Shown here: one piece after another, positions 27,131 through 35,007 of the stretch
How the letters are laid out: each line of letters opens with the position of its first letter
Position numbering within the stretch: the stretch's first letter is position 1
Assembly (NCBI RefSeq): GCF_015767245.1
Contig: NZ_JADOTV010000002.1
Coordinates: forward strand, 186,001-250,000
DNA from: Aureivirga sp. CE67
GTDB taxonomy: Bacteria > Bacteroidota > Bacteroidia > Flavobacteriales > Flavobacteriaceae
Direction of reading: 5' to 3'
DNA: 64,000 nucleotides
Program-made: the position numbers and the translations under genes
Notes under the pieces: model-generated
What the model was told of the DNA's origin: nothing
The model's database searches: none
What the model saw: only the letters and a program-made list of their open reading frames with translations

Positions 27131-28879
27131 ATGTCAGATCATCATAAAGAAACATTTATTACTAAATACGTATTTAGTTATGATCATAAAATGATCTCTA
27201 AGCAATTCCTTGTAACAGGAATCTTTATGGGAATCATTGGGGTTTTCATGTCTATGTTATTCCGTTTACAGATAGCATGGCCAGAACAATCTTTTGGATT
27301 AATTGAAGCTTTCTTAGGAAAGCATCAAGAAGGGGGAGTAATGTCACCTGATATGTACCTTGCATTAGTTACTATTCATGGTACAATCATGGTATTCTTC
27401 GTACTTACAGCTGGATTAAGTGGTACTTTTAGTAACCTTTTAATTCCATTACAAATTGGAGCACGTGATATGGCTTCAGGATTTATGAACATGTTATCAT
27501 ACTGGATGTTCTTTATATCTAGTATCATTATGGTAATTTCATTATTTGTGGAAGCTGGACCAGCTGCTGCAGGATGGACTATTTATCCTCCATTATCTGC
27601 TTTACCACAAGCAATGGGAGGTTCTGGAATGGGTATGACGCTTTGGTTAGTTTCTATGGCTATCTTCATTGCATCTTCATTAATCGGATCTCTTAACTAT
27701 ATTGTTACTGTATTAAACTTAAGAACAAAAGGAATGAAGATGACAAGATTGCCTTTAACAATTTGGGCTTTCTTTATCACAGCTATTATTGGTGTGGTTT
27801 CATTCCCTGTATTATTATCTGCTGCATTATTATTAATCTTCGATAGAAGCTTCGGAACTTCTTTCTATTTATCAGATATCTTCATTCAAGGAGAGGTGTT
27901 ACATTATGAAGGAGGATCTCCTGTATTATTCGAGCACTTATTCTGGTTCTTAGGACACCCTGAGGTATATATCGTATTATTACCAGCATTAGGTATTACA
28001 TCTGAGATTATTGCAACAAACTCTCGTAAACCAATTTTCGGATATAGAGCGATGATCGGTTCTATCTTAGCGATTGCTTTCTTATCAACAATCGTATGGG
28101 GTCACCACATGTTCGTATCAGGAATGAACCCATTCTTAGGTTCTGTGTTTACATTTACAACGTTATTAATTGCGATTCCATCTGCTGTAAAAGCATTTAA
28201 CTATATTACAACACTTTGGAAAGGTAACCTACAAATGAATCCAGCAATGTTATTCTCTATCGGATTAGTTTCTACATTCGTATCAGGAGGTTTAACTGGA
28301 TTAGTTTTAGGAGATAGTGCCTTAGATATTAACGTTCACGATACTTATTTCGTAATTGCTCACTTCCACTTAGTAATGGGTGTATCTGCAATTTTAGGAA
28401 TGTTCGCTGGAGTTTACCACTGGTTCCCTAAAATGTACGGAAGAATGATGAACAAGTCTTTAGGATATGTTCACTTCTGGGGTACTTTAATTGCTGCATA
28501 CGGAGTATTCTTCCCAATGCACTTTATCGGGTTAGCTGGTTTACCAAGACGTTATTACACAAACACTGCTTTCCCATTATTCGATGATTTAGCAGACGTA
28601 AACGTAGTAATTACTTGTTTCGCTATCTTCGGAGGAATTGTACAGATTGTATTCTTAGCAAACTTCTTCTTTAGTATTTATAGAGGTAAGAGAGCTGAGA
28701 TGAACCCATGGAGATCTACTACATTAGAGTGGACTACACCAGTAGAGCATGTACATGGAAACTGGCCAGGAGAAATTCCAGAGGTTACTCGTTGGGCTTA
28801 TGATTATAGTAAGCCAGGATACGAAGAAGATTTCGTTCCTCAGACAGTGCCATTAAAGCCAGGTGAAGAAGAATCTTAA
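27131..28879 (+). CDS. coxA: Cytochrome c oxidase subunit I
   Basis: CoxA is the catalytic proton-pumping subunit that holds haem a and the haem a3-CuB centre. The 582-residue protein has about twelve helices. The CuB/K-channel block FLGHPEVYIVLLP carries the CuB His and the D-channel Glu-type residue. A His pair follows in VWGHHMFVSGM, and the haem ligands are in HDTYFVIAHFHLVMG. Subunits III and IV are not in this operon and must be encoded elsewhere. A strong terminator ends the act-cox unit. Confidence 0.96.
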   Translation: MSDHHKETFITKYVFSYDHKMISKQFLVTGIFMGIIGVFMSMLFRLQIAWPEQSFGLIEAFLGKHQEGGVMSPDMYLALVTIHGTIMVFFVLTAGLSGTFSNLLIPLQIGARDMASGFMNMLSYWMFFISSIIMVISLFVEAGPAAAGWTIYPPLSALPQAMGGSGMGMTLWLVSMAIFIASSLIGSLNYIVTVLNLRTKGMKMTRLPLTIWAFFITAIIGVVSFPVLLSAALLLIFDRSFGTSFYLSDIFIQGEVLHYEGGSPVLFEHLFWFLGHPEVYIVLLPALGITSEIIATNSRKPIFGYRAMIGSILAIAFLSTIVWGHHMFVSGMNPFLGSVFTFTTLLIAIPSAVKAFNYITTLWKGNLQMNPAMLFSIGLVSTFVSGGLTGLVLGDSALDINVHDTYFVIAHFHLVMGVSAILGMFAGVYHWFPKMYGRMMNKSLGYVHFWGTLIAAYGVFFPMHFIGLAGLPRRYYTNTAFPLFDDLADVNVVITCFAIFGGIVQIVFLANFFFSIYRGKRAEMNPWRSTTLEWTTPVEHVHGNWPGEIPEVTRWAYDYSKPGYEEDFVPQTVPLKPGEEES

Positions 28880-28902
28880 GATTTTTTAAATATATATCAT
28901 CA

Positions 28903-28936
28903 AAAAAAGCTCGCTTATTCAAGCGAGCTTTTTTGT
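28903..28936 (+). terminator. Terminator of the act-cox operon
   Basis: AAAAAAGCTCGCTT (28903-28916) pairs with AAGCGAGCTTTTTT (28921-28934) around ATTC and continues into Ts. Confidence 0.92.
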
Positions 28937-28960
28937 TTTTATAAAGATATGTTCTAGAAA

Positions 28961-29092
28961 TTTCCTTGGCTTAGGGATTGAAGCGGCATCCTTTTTTGCT
29001 TTTCTTCATCAAGTTGGTTTAGCAAAAAAGATATAGAGGAAAGCCCGACCCTTTTTCTGACCCGTTAGGGAGAGGAAAAAAGGAGAAGCTCC
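28961..29092. repeat. Structured intergenic element (possible RNA motif or repeat)
   Basis: Several hairpins follow one another: GGAT/ATCC around GAAGC at 28975-28991, CTTTTTTGCT with its exact complement AGCAAAAAAG at 28991-29000 and 29021-29030, CCC-GTTA-GGG at 29061-29070, and GGAG/CTCC at 29082-29092. The 12-mer AAAGCCCGACCC (29040-29051) is shared with 12326-12337. From memory, very similar intergenic stretches occur in many flavobacterial genomes. It may correspond to a published RNA motif such as Flavo-1; I could not check that. No protein frame of interest crosses it. Confidence 0.6.
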
Positions 29093-29100
29093 AAATAAGA

Positions 29101-30129
29101 TTAAATACTATTTTGTAAAACGCGATTTGTAAGTTCGTTTGTGATGATATATTTTGATAAAATATTATCGATAATCATTTGTGTACAGTCTGGATAATGA
29201 ACTTCGATATTTTGATTTTTGGAAATCCATTTTTCTATTTTAGGAATGTTTTTTTGCTTTAATTTTTTCATTACCGGAACTCCAATTTTTTTCAAGCTTG
29301 CTGCGTTATAGTGTTGCTCATACTGGTTTTTCATTGGTATAACTAGTATTTTTTTTCCTAAATACAATGTTTCTGCTGGAGTTTCAAATCCGGCTCCACA
29401 CAGAACTCCTTGACAATTTGAAAGACTTTTTTCGAATGCTTTTCCTTCTATTGGTTGAATTTTTAGGTTTTCAACTTCGTAAGTTTCCGAACAATGTTTT
29501 GAGAAAACTTGCCAATTGGTATTTTTGATTTGACTTAAAATCTTAATCAATCTTTTGTCAGCATATGCTGGAAGATAAACTGTGTAATAATTCCCTAATT
29601 TTGGTTGTAACTGACGAATTCCTTTTCGGATGATTGGAAGAAAAATATTTTGATCATAGTTTTCAAAATGAAACCCGAAATGCTGAATGGCTGGAGCATA
29701 ATATTTCAAAATCATGTTGCTCACCCAATCTTTATGTGTTGGCTTCGGAACGTATTTGGACAAAAGTGCCGACTGATGGCTAAGCGAAATACAATTTACA
29801 CCACGAATTTTGCAAGCCCAAGCAGAAATTGGTTCAAAATCATTGATGACTAAATCATAATCTTGTACAGGACAGCTCAAAATTTCTTTGATCACACGAA
29901 ATGTATTATTCTTTTTAAAAGTGTTTAGGAAGTCAATTCCGCCCTTTTTACCGAAAATAAAGCTCAGTCCTTTGTATTTGTGTTTTACTTCAAAAGGTAG
30001 TTCTATATCCGCTTGAATTCCGCTAACAAGAATATCAACATCTGCTCTGTTTTCTAATGCAGGAATTACTTCTTTAGCTCTGCTCAAATGCCCATTTCCT
30101 GTACCTTGAATCGCATATAATATTTTCAT
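29101..30129 (-). CDS. MurG-like glycosyltransferase (GT-B fold)
   Basis: The 342-residue protein opens with a glycine-rich loop GTGNGHLSRAKEV (9-21) like MurG and other GT-B enzymes. It carries the donor-site block LCGAGFETPAETLYLGKKIL near residue 255. No signal or membrane helix is evident. It overlaps the upstream LpxH-like phosphoesterase gene by 4 bp (ATGA), and this pair occurs in many Flavobacteriaceae. A role in glycolipid or lipid A-related synthesis is the natural guess, but acceptor and sugar are unknown. Downstream lies the structured repeat at 28961-29092. Confidence 0.8.
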   Translation of the reverse strand: MKILYAIQGTGNGHLSRAKEVIPALENRADVDILVSGIQADIELPFEVKHKYKGLSFIFGKKGGIDFLNTFKKNNTFRVIKEILSCPVQDYDLVINDFEPISAWACKIRGVNCISLSHQSALLSKYVPKPTHKDWVSNMILKYYAPAIQHFGFHFENYDQNIFLPIIRKGIRQLQPKLGNYYTVYLPAYADKRLIKILSQIKNTNWQVFSKHCSETYEVENLKIQPIEGKAFEKSLSNCQGVLCGAGFETPAETLYLGKKILVIPMKNQYEQHYNAASLKKIGVPVMKKLKQKNIPKIEKWISKNQNIEVHYPDCTQMIIDNILSKYIITNELTNRVLQNSI

Positions 30130-31004
30130 TTTTTTCCAATATTAAAATCGTTTAACAACTCCCCAAAAATTTCTTTTGACGTTTTATCTGTGATATCATT
30201 TGCTTCTTCGTGTTCGGTGCTGTAATATTCTTCTTTAAACTGAAAAATATTCCAACTTCCTTTGTGGTATTCCAAAGCTGTAAGATTTTCAATCCAATCA
30301 CCAGAATTGAGATATTGAACTCTTTTGTTTCCATGTTTGAATTCTTTAATCTCTGGTTGGTGAATATGTCCGCAAATCACATAATCGTAGTTTTTTTCTG
30401 CACCAATTTCCGTTGCTATTTGTTCAAAATCATTGATGAATTTTACGGCGCTTTTTACTTTGTCTTTAATCTTTTTGGAAAGCGAAATTTTACCTTTTCC
30501 GAAAAATTGACTACAATTATTTACAAGCTTGTTTATTAAAATTAATAAATCATAACCAATTGCACCAAGTTTTGTTAACCATTTTGAATATTGCATTGTA
30601 ACATCGAAAACATCACCATGGAAAATCCAAGCTTTTTTTCCGTCAATGTCTAAATCTAATTGGTTTACAATTTTAAAAGTTCCGATTTCGAAGTTTGCAA
30701 ATTTTCGAAATACTTCATCATGATTTCCTGTAACGTAATACATTTCGACACCTTGAGACATCCAGCCAATAAGATGTTTTACTACTTTCATGTGAGATTT
30801 GGGCCAATATCTTTTTTTGAATTGCCAAACATCAATAATATCACCGTTCAGAATTACTTTTTTGGGTTTGATACTTTTTAGGTAAAGAAGAAGTTCTTTA
30901 GCATGACAACCATAGGTGCCAAGATGTACATCAGAAATAATTACTAAATCTACTTTCCTTTTTCGACGTTTTTTTACTTCCTTGGACTTCCTTTCTTTAG
31001 CCAT
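30126..31004 (-). CDS. UDP-2,3-diacylglucosamine diphosphatase-like metallophosphoesterase
   Basis: The 292-residue calcineurin-like enzyme has all metal-binding motifs in order: DVH (25-27), GDIID (54-58), GNHDE (near 100) and GHIHQPE near 220. The fold is LpxH-like, and LpxH removes UMP from UDP-2,3-diacylglucosamine in lipid A synthesis. The very basic N-terminus (KERKSKEVKKRRKRK) is unusual and may contact membrane phosphate groups. In Bacteroidota several LpxH-like paralogues exist, so the substrate is uncertain. The 4-bp overlap with the glycosyltransferase gene suggests they act on the same lipid. Confidence 0.83.
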   Translation of the reverse strand: MAKERKSKEVKKRRKRKVDLVIISDVHLGTYGCHAKELLLYLKSIKPKKVILNGDIIDVWQFKKRYWPKSHMKVVKHLIGWMSQGVEMYYVTGNHDEVFRKFANFEIGTFKIVNQLDLDIDGKKAWIFHGDVFDVTMQYSKWLTKLGAIGYDLLILINKLVNNCSQFFGKGKISLSKKIKDKVKSAVKFINDFEQIATEIGAEKNYDYVICGHIHQPEIKEFKHGNKRVQYLNSGDWIENLTALEYHKGSWNIFQFKEEYYSTEHEEANDITDKTSKEIFGELLNDFNIGKK

Positions 31005-31204
31005 AAAAACATATCTTTTTTTTCATTGTAAAGAAAGAAAAGTGTAATTAATTGGTTGTTTTACAATAATTATCAAACAGTTAAAGAATCCAGTTTCTAG
31101 GTTATGGAGAGGTTAAAGTGTTAAAGAAATTGGAATGAAAAAGGAAAGTAATGAATATTATTTCTATTAAAATTTTATGAGAGTATTTTGTTTTATCTAA
31201 AACA

Positions 31205-31230
31205 CACCCCTTGCCCCTCTCAAGAGGGGA
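31205..31230. repeat. Small G+C-rich hairpin repeat
   Basis: CCCCTC (31214-31219) and GAGGGG (31224-31229) form a perfect hairpin around TCAA, preceded by ACACACCCCTTG. Similar CCCCT...AGGGG intergenic stretches are, to my recollection, dispersed in flavobacterial chromosomes. Only this copy is seen in the window. Confidence 0.5.
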
Positions 31231-31281
31231 ATTTGATTATCTGTAAATAATAATACAAAATGAACCATAATACAAAATGAA

Positions 31282-31313
31282 CAAAAAAAAATCTCTTTGA
31301 TTAAAGAGATTTA
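31282..31313 (-). terminator. Terminator of the 156-residue conserved protein gene
   Basis: AAATCTCTTT and AAAGAGATTT pair around GATT (31289-31312). On the minus strand the stem is followed by eight or more Ts, so it ends the gene at 31344-31814. Confidence 0.85.
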
Positions 31314-31343
31314 GTTTATGATTAAAATATTTTGTTCTAAATT

Positions 31344-31814
31344 TTATTTGAAAAAGTGAGAAATCCAGCTTTCTTCGGCAGGAACTTCCCAGAAATTGTC
31401 TAGCTCGTATTTTGAGTTTACAAAATTATCTAAAAGAATCGTTTTTTTAGAAACACTTTTCTTTTTGATTAATTCTTTGAATTCTTTTACTTCTTTCATT
31501 TGAAGGTATTGGCCTTGTTTGAAACAAATATTCATTTTGTCTAAAAGCGAAGTTTCAAATTCTTTTTCAAGATCTAAAATAAACATAGATAATTTGTCCA
31601 AATCAGAAACAGTAAGTGGTGTTTCGTCATCTATTGCAATAATAAGAATACGGTTGTATTTTATATCAAAAGCACATTCGTTTTCAGAAAAATCAGTCAA
31701 GAATTCTTGGGCTTTTTCTTTTATTTTTTCAATTGTTTCAGGAAAAAGTTTTGCTTTCGAAGGATAGATATAAACTTTTGAAGTTTCTTCTAATTGGTCA
31801 AAATTTACAATCAT
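31344..31814 (-). CDS. Conserved flavobacterial protein, often mislabelled ABC transporter ATPase
   Basis: The 156-residue cytosolic protein lacks Walker A, Walker B and LSGGQ motifs, so it is not an ATPase although related proteins carry that name in databases. Recognisable family stretches are FDQLEETSKVYIYPS at the start, LLDKMNICFKQGQYLQMKEVKEF in the middle, and FWEVPAEESWISHFFK at the end. The Trp/Phe-rich C-terminus and acidic composition suggest a small globular regulatory protein. Function is unknown. It stands alone between terminators. Confidence 0.75.
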   Translation of the reverse strand: MIVNFDQLEETSKVYIYPSKAKLFPETIEKIKEKAQEFLTDFSENECAFDIKYNRILIIAIDDETPLTVSDLDKLSMFILDLEKEFETSLLDKMNICFKQGQYLQMKEVKEFKELIKKKSVSKKTILLDNFVNSKYELDNFWEVPAEESWISHFFK

Positions 31815-31900
31815 ATATAAGTTTATTTTTCAGTTACAAAGATAAACTTTGTTTCAAGTAAATTAAAAAAAAAGGACTACAAATTGTGGTTCTCTTTCTA

Positions 31901-32188
31901 TTAAATATTTATAAAACTTCTAATAATTAAAAAGGATAAACTTATAAGTAAAATAAAACTTATAATCGTTAAAGTTTTATTCTCTTTTTTATTTTTGATT
32001 AAATTAATAATACAAAAAACAGTGAATAAACCAATTGCTAAAATAAATGGAAGTATTAATGCTTGTAATACTACATTTAATACAGTTATGTTGATATTAA
32101 ATATGTAAGTTAGATAAACTATACTGAAAAAAACAAGTATACTAAGTGTTCCATTAAAAATGGATTTTGAATTTAGACGTAATTTCAT
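31901..32188 (-). CDS. Small hypothetical membrane protein
   Basis: The 95-residue product has a short basic N-terminus (KLRLNSKS) and three predicted membrane helices, at about 12-30, 34-65 and 73-93. The second and third are separated by a Lys/Glu/Asn loop (KNKKENK). I recognise no family. It begins 157 bp beyond the 3' end of the next minus-strand gene. No clear promoter or ribosome binding site was seen, so expression is uncertain, although the hydrophobic pattern is coherent for a real protein. Confidence 0.5.
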   Translation of the reverse strand: MKLRLNSKSIFNGTLSILVFFSIVYLTYIFNINITVLNVVLQALILPFILAIGLFTVFCIINLIKNKKENKTLTIISFILLISLSFLIIRSFINI

Positions 32189-32235
32189 AAATGATTTTTT
32201 TAATAAACTAATATATTAAATAAATATTATGAAAA

Positions 32236-32270
32236 CAAAAACACCTCCGAGCTGAGAAACTCGAAGGTAT
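32236..32270 (-). terminator. Minus-strand terminator in front of the thioredoxin-family gene's downstream flank
   Basis: ACCTCCGAG (32243-32251) pairs with CTCGAAGGT (32260-32268) with one mismatch around CTGAGAAA. Minus-strand transcription then meets a T-rich run, which fits termination of the gene at 32346-32954. Confidence 0.75.
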
Positions 32271-32345
32271 TTAAAACTAAATTAACCAAATTAAAATATT
32301 ATTGAAGTCTAAACTTCTTTCGAAACTTTATGTACCATCAATTTT

Positions 32346-32954
32346 TTATTCAATCACTACAGGTTTCATCAATTTTAAGATGTCTTCCTGTAGGTTCTTA
32401 CCTTTATTTTTGTTGTACCAAACTTGTAAGTCTTTTTTGAACTCGGCGTCTAATGCACCATGTTTTTCTTTATAATCTTTAACCATTTGAGTTGCCTCTG
32501 ATGGTCTAGGTCCCCAAGTATTGATTACTTCTAAAGTTTCCGAGTCGATTAGAATCATTTTTGGAATGGCTCTAGCTCCATTCGTTAGGAATGCATCCAT
32601 CAGTTGTGGATTTTCATCTCTCAGGATAACTTTGAAATCGATAAAATCAGAAGCTTGACTAATTTTGTGAAGTATTGGTAAATTCTGCGCCGCATCACCA
32701 CACCAAGCTTCTGAGATAACTAACCAAACTTGACCTTTATTTATGTCTTTTAATGAACTTTCTGTCTCTTCAGAAATTTTGATTGTTTTATCCAAACGAT
32801 CCATTCTTCGATCGTTTAATATTGTGTAATTCACCAAATCTTCTGTTTGATTTGGACCAGTTGTTTTATTTTGTTCTAAAAGATTTTTTACTAAATCTTT
32901 ATAAGCCTCATAAGAGATCGCTTTTTCTATACTATCTTGCAATAACTGCTTCAT
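32346..32954 (-). CDS. Thioredoxin family protein with single active-site Cys
   Basis: The 202-residue cytosolic protein has a helical N-terminal part (1-75) and a thioredoxin fold with the active-site region SEAWCGDAAQNLP and the cis-Pro loop RAIPKMILID. The usual CxxC is reduced to CGDA, with one Cys only, as is typical of the thioredoxin_9-like group in Bacteroidota. It therefore cannot act as a classical disulfide reductase by itself. I start at the ATG at 32954; a frame open to 33020 adds 22 residues without conservation signals. It is divergent from the MOSC gene. Confidence 0.8.
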   Translation of the reverse strand: MKQLLQDSIEKAISYEAYKDLVKNLLEQNKTTGPNQTEDLVNYTILNDRRMDRLDKTIKISEETESSLKDINKGQVWLVISEAWCGDAAQNLPILHKISQASDFIDFKVILRDENPQLMDAFLTNGARAIPKMILIDSETLEVINTWGPRPSEATQMVKDYKEKHGALDAEFKKDLQVWYNKNKGKNLQEDILKLMKPVVIE

Positions 32955-33168
32955 TTCAATCTTGTTTATTATTTGGACGTTTAAAATTGATTTCCTTACA
33001 AACAGGTTTCGATTTAACAAATATTTAATGAATCAAAACTATCCGTAAAGACCACACTATTTTGAAGTTACTAATTTCATGTATTCTTTTATCTTAATTT
33101 ATGATTAAAGTCACAGAAATGATTTTCGTGTAAAAATTAATTTATACATTTCGCAAAAATAAAAAACA

Positions 33169-33717
33169 ATGAAAGTATTAAGTGTAAACCTTGGAGAGCG
33201 TAAAAAAGTAATCTGGAAAGGTAAAGAAATCGAGACGGGAATTTTTAAGTATCCAGTTGATAAACCAATTTTTGTAAACAAAGAGCATGTAGATGACGAT
33301 GCTGTGGTGGATAGAAAATATCATGGAGGAGAGCAAAAAGCTCTTTATGTTTATGGTTTTAATCATTATGAGTTTTGGCAAAAACATTATCCAGAATTAG
33401 AATTTTCACATGGAATGTTTGGTGAAAATATTACCGTAGAAAATTTAGACGAACATGAAATCAAAACAGGTGATGTTTATAAAATTGGAGAAGCAATAAT
33501 AGAAGCTACCATTCCGAGAGAGCCTTGTTATAAATTAGGAATTCGTTTTGACGATGCAAAAGTGGTAAAACAGTTTTTCTTGGAAGATAAACCTGGAGTA
33601 TATTTTAAAATTATACAAGCAGGAAATGTACAATCTGGAGATATTTTAGAATTGGTAGAAAAAGCTGAAAATGCAAAATCTATCAATGAAATTTATTTTG
33701 AGAAAAGAAAAAGGTAG
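33169..33717 (+). CDS. MOSC domain-containing protein
   Basis: The 182-residue protein is a single MOSC domain, the C-terminal domain type of molybdenum-cofactor sulfurases, here stand-alone as in the YiiM group. Features include DRKYHGGEQKALYVYG, the GMFGENITVEN block and the expected reactive Cys in IPREPCYKLGIRF. Stand-alone MOSC proteins are linked to sulfur transfer or reduction of N-hydroxylated compounds with a molybdenum cofactor. The formate dehydrogenase 4 kb downstream shows that the cell makes such a cofactor, but no operon links them. Confidence 0.87.
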   Translation: MKVLSVNLGERKKVIWKGKEIETGIFKYPVDKPIFVNKEHVDDDAVVDRKYHGGEQKALYVYGFNHYEFWQKHYPELEFSHGMFGENITVENLDEHEIKTGDVYKIGEAIIEATIPREPCYKLGIRFDDAKVVKQFFLEDKPGVYFKIIQAGNVQSGDILELVEKAENAKSINEIYFEKRKR

Positions 33718-33957
33718 TTTTCTTATAATAAGACGTATTGTGTAAATTCATTATTTAATTGTTTAATATTACATAAATATTAATAAATTGTAATATATGT
33801 TGTAAAATATTTATCAAAACTTCTTTTTTTATACTTTAGATGTCCTTCAAATACTATATTATTTATCATTAATAAAATTTTAAAAATATGGGGTTTATCC
33901 GGACATTAAAAGAGAGAGTGAAAGTTGATGTAGTTAATTTTAAAACTGAATTTACAC

Positions 33958-34887
33958 ATGGTAATTAAGTTCAGTAAGAAAGTTTCTGAGTCAAAGTGGT
34001 TCGGAAATTTAGTAACTATAGCAATATTAGTTGCAGGGGTTTTAGTAGGAATGGCAACCTATTCTGAGTTTTCCACAAAACATTCGGTTATTTTAGAAAT
34101 ATTTAATCAAATAATTCTTTACATTTTTATTGCGGAAATAGCTGTAAAAATGTTAGCAGAAGGAAAAAAGCCATGGCGATATTTTAAAGATCCGTGGAAT
34201 GTTTTTGATTTTATTATTGTAGCAGCAGCTTTTCTTCCTTTTGGCGGAAGTTCTGTGGCAATTCTAAGATTACTACGTCTGCTTCGTGTTTTGAAATTAG
34301 TAAAAGCTTTACCAAAACTTCAAATATTGGTTGGTGCACTTCTGAAAAGTATTCCTTCCATGGGATATGTTTCGATTCTGCTTTTCCTACTGTTTTATAT
34401 TTATGCAGTAGCAGGTGTTTTCTTTTTTAAAGATAATGATCCAGTTCATTTTGGAGATTTACAAATGTCGATGTTATCGATGTTTAGAGTTGTAACGCTA
34501 GAAGACTGGACAGATATTATGTATATCAATATGTACGGTTGTGCGAATTATGGATACGGAGGAAATGAAGCTTTATGTACAAATTCTCAAGGAAACCCTA
34601 TTTTAAGTGTGCTGTTTTTTGTTTCTTTTGTTTTATTAGGAACGATGATTATGCTGAATTTATTTATTGGAGTTATCATGACAGGAATGGATGAAGCGAA
34701 AAATGATGAATTAGAAAAAGAAAAGTTAGAGAATGCTGGGACTAGAGATTCAAAAATGATTGAGTTAGAACAAAAACTTGGAGAAGTTCATGAGCTAATT
34801 CAGATGATCAAAATAGCTCCAGAGCAGCAAAAAGAACCCGAAGTTGTAGTGGATAATATGAATCCAGACAATCTTTCAAAAAACTAA
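33958..34887 (+). CDS. Bacterial voltage-gated ion channel, NaChBac-like
   Basis: The 309-residue protein is one six-helix voltage-gated domain. S1-S3 lie at about 18-35, 45-63 and 80-96. S4 (101-117) has positive charges every third residue (Arg104, Arg107, Arg110, Lys113, Lys116), and S5 spans 135-157. The pore filter is TLEDW (180-184) and S6 is at 214-242. Homologues such as NaChBac have TLESW. Between filter and S6 is an insertion of about 20 residues with Cys195 and Cys207. The C-terminus (244-290) is acidic and helical, like the tetramer-forming coiled coil of the family. A 26-codon frame at 33888 overlaps the start. Confidence 0.9.
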   Translation: MVIKFSKKVSESKWFGNLVTIAILVAGVLVGMATYSEFSTKHSVILEIFNQIILYIFIAEIAVKMLAEGKKPWRYFKDPWNVFDFIIVAAAFLPFGGSSVAILRLLRLLRVLKLVKALPKLQILVGALLKSIPSMGYVSILLFLLFYIYAVAGVFFFKDNDPVHFGDLQMSMLSMFRVVTLEDWTDIMYINMYGCANYGYGGNEALCTNSQGNPILSVLFFVSFVLLGTMIMLNLFIGVIMTGMDEAKNDELEKEKLENAGTRDSKMIELEQKLGEVHELIQMIKIAPEQQKEPEVVVDNMNPDNLSKN

Positions 34888-34917
34888 GAAGATTTTAAAT
34901 ATAAAAGAATAAAGTAT

Positions 34918-34955
34918 AAAACTATGTAAGCGTAAAGTTTATGTAGTTTTTTTTA
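34918..34955 (+). terminator. Terminator of the ion channel gene
   Basis: AAAACTATGTAA (34918-34929) pairs with TTATGTAGTTTT (34939-34950) over 12 bp with two wobble pairs and runs into further Ts. Confidence 0.75.
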
Positions 34956-35007
34956 TTAATTTAAATAAAGCCTTATCTTGAACATCTAAAATAAATAGTA
35001 TCTGCAT

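Larger units (their letters stand above)
31005..31343. other. 339-bp intergenic region with small repeats, no gene seen
   Basis: No reading frame of credible length or composition is present. The region contains a G+C-rich hairpin at 31214-31229, a short direct repeat (ATAATACAAAATGAAC, at about 31251-31282) and the minus-strand terminator at 31282-31313. The bases nearest 31004 should hold the promoter of the phosphoesterase gene, but I could not identify a convincing box. Confidence 0.6.
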
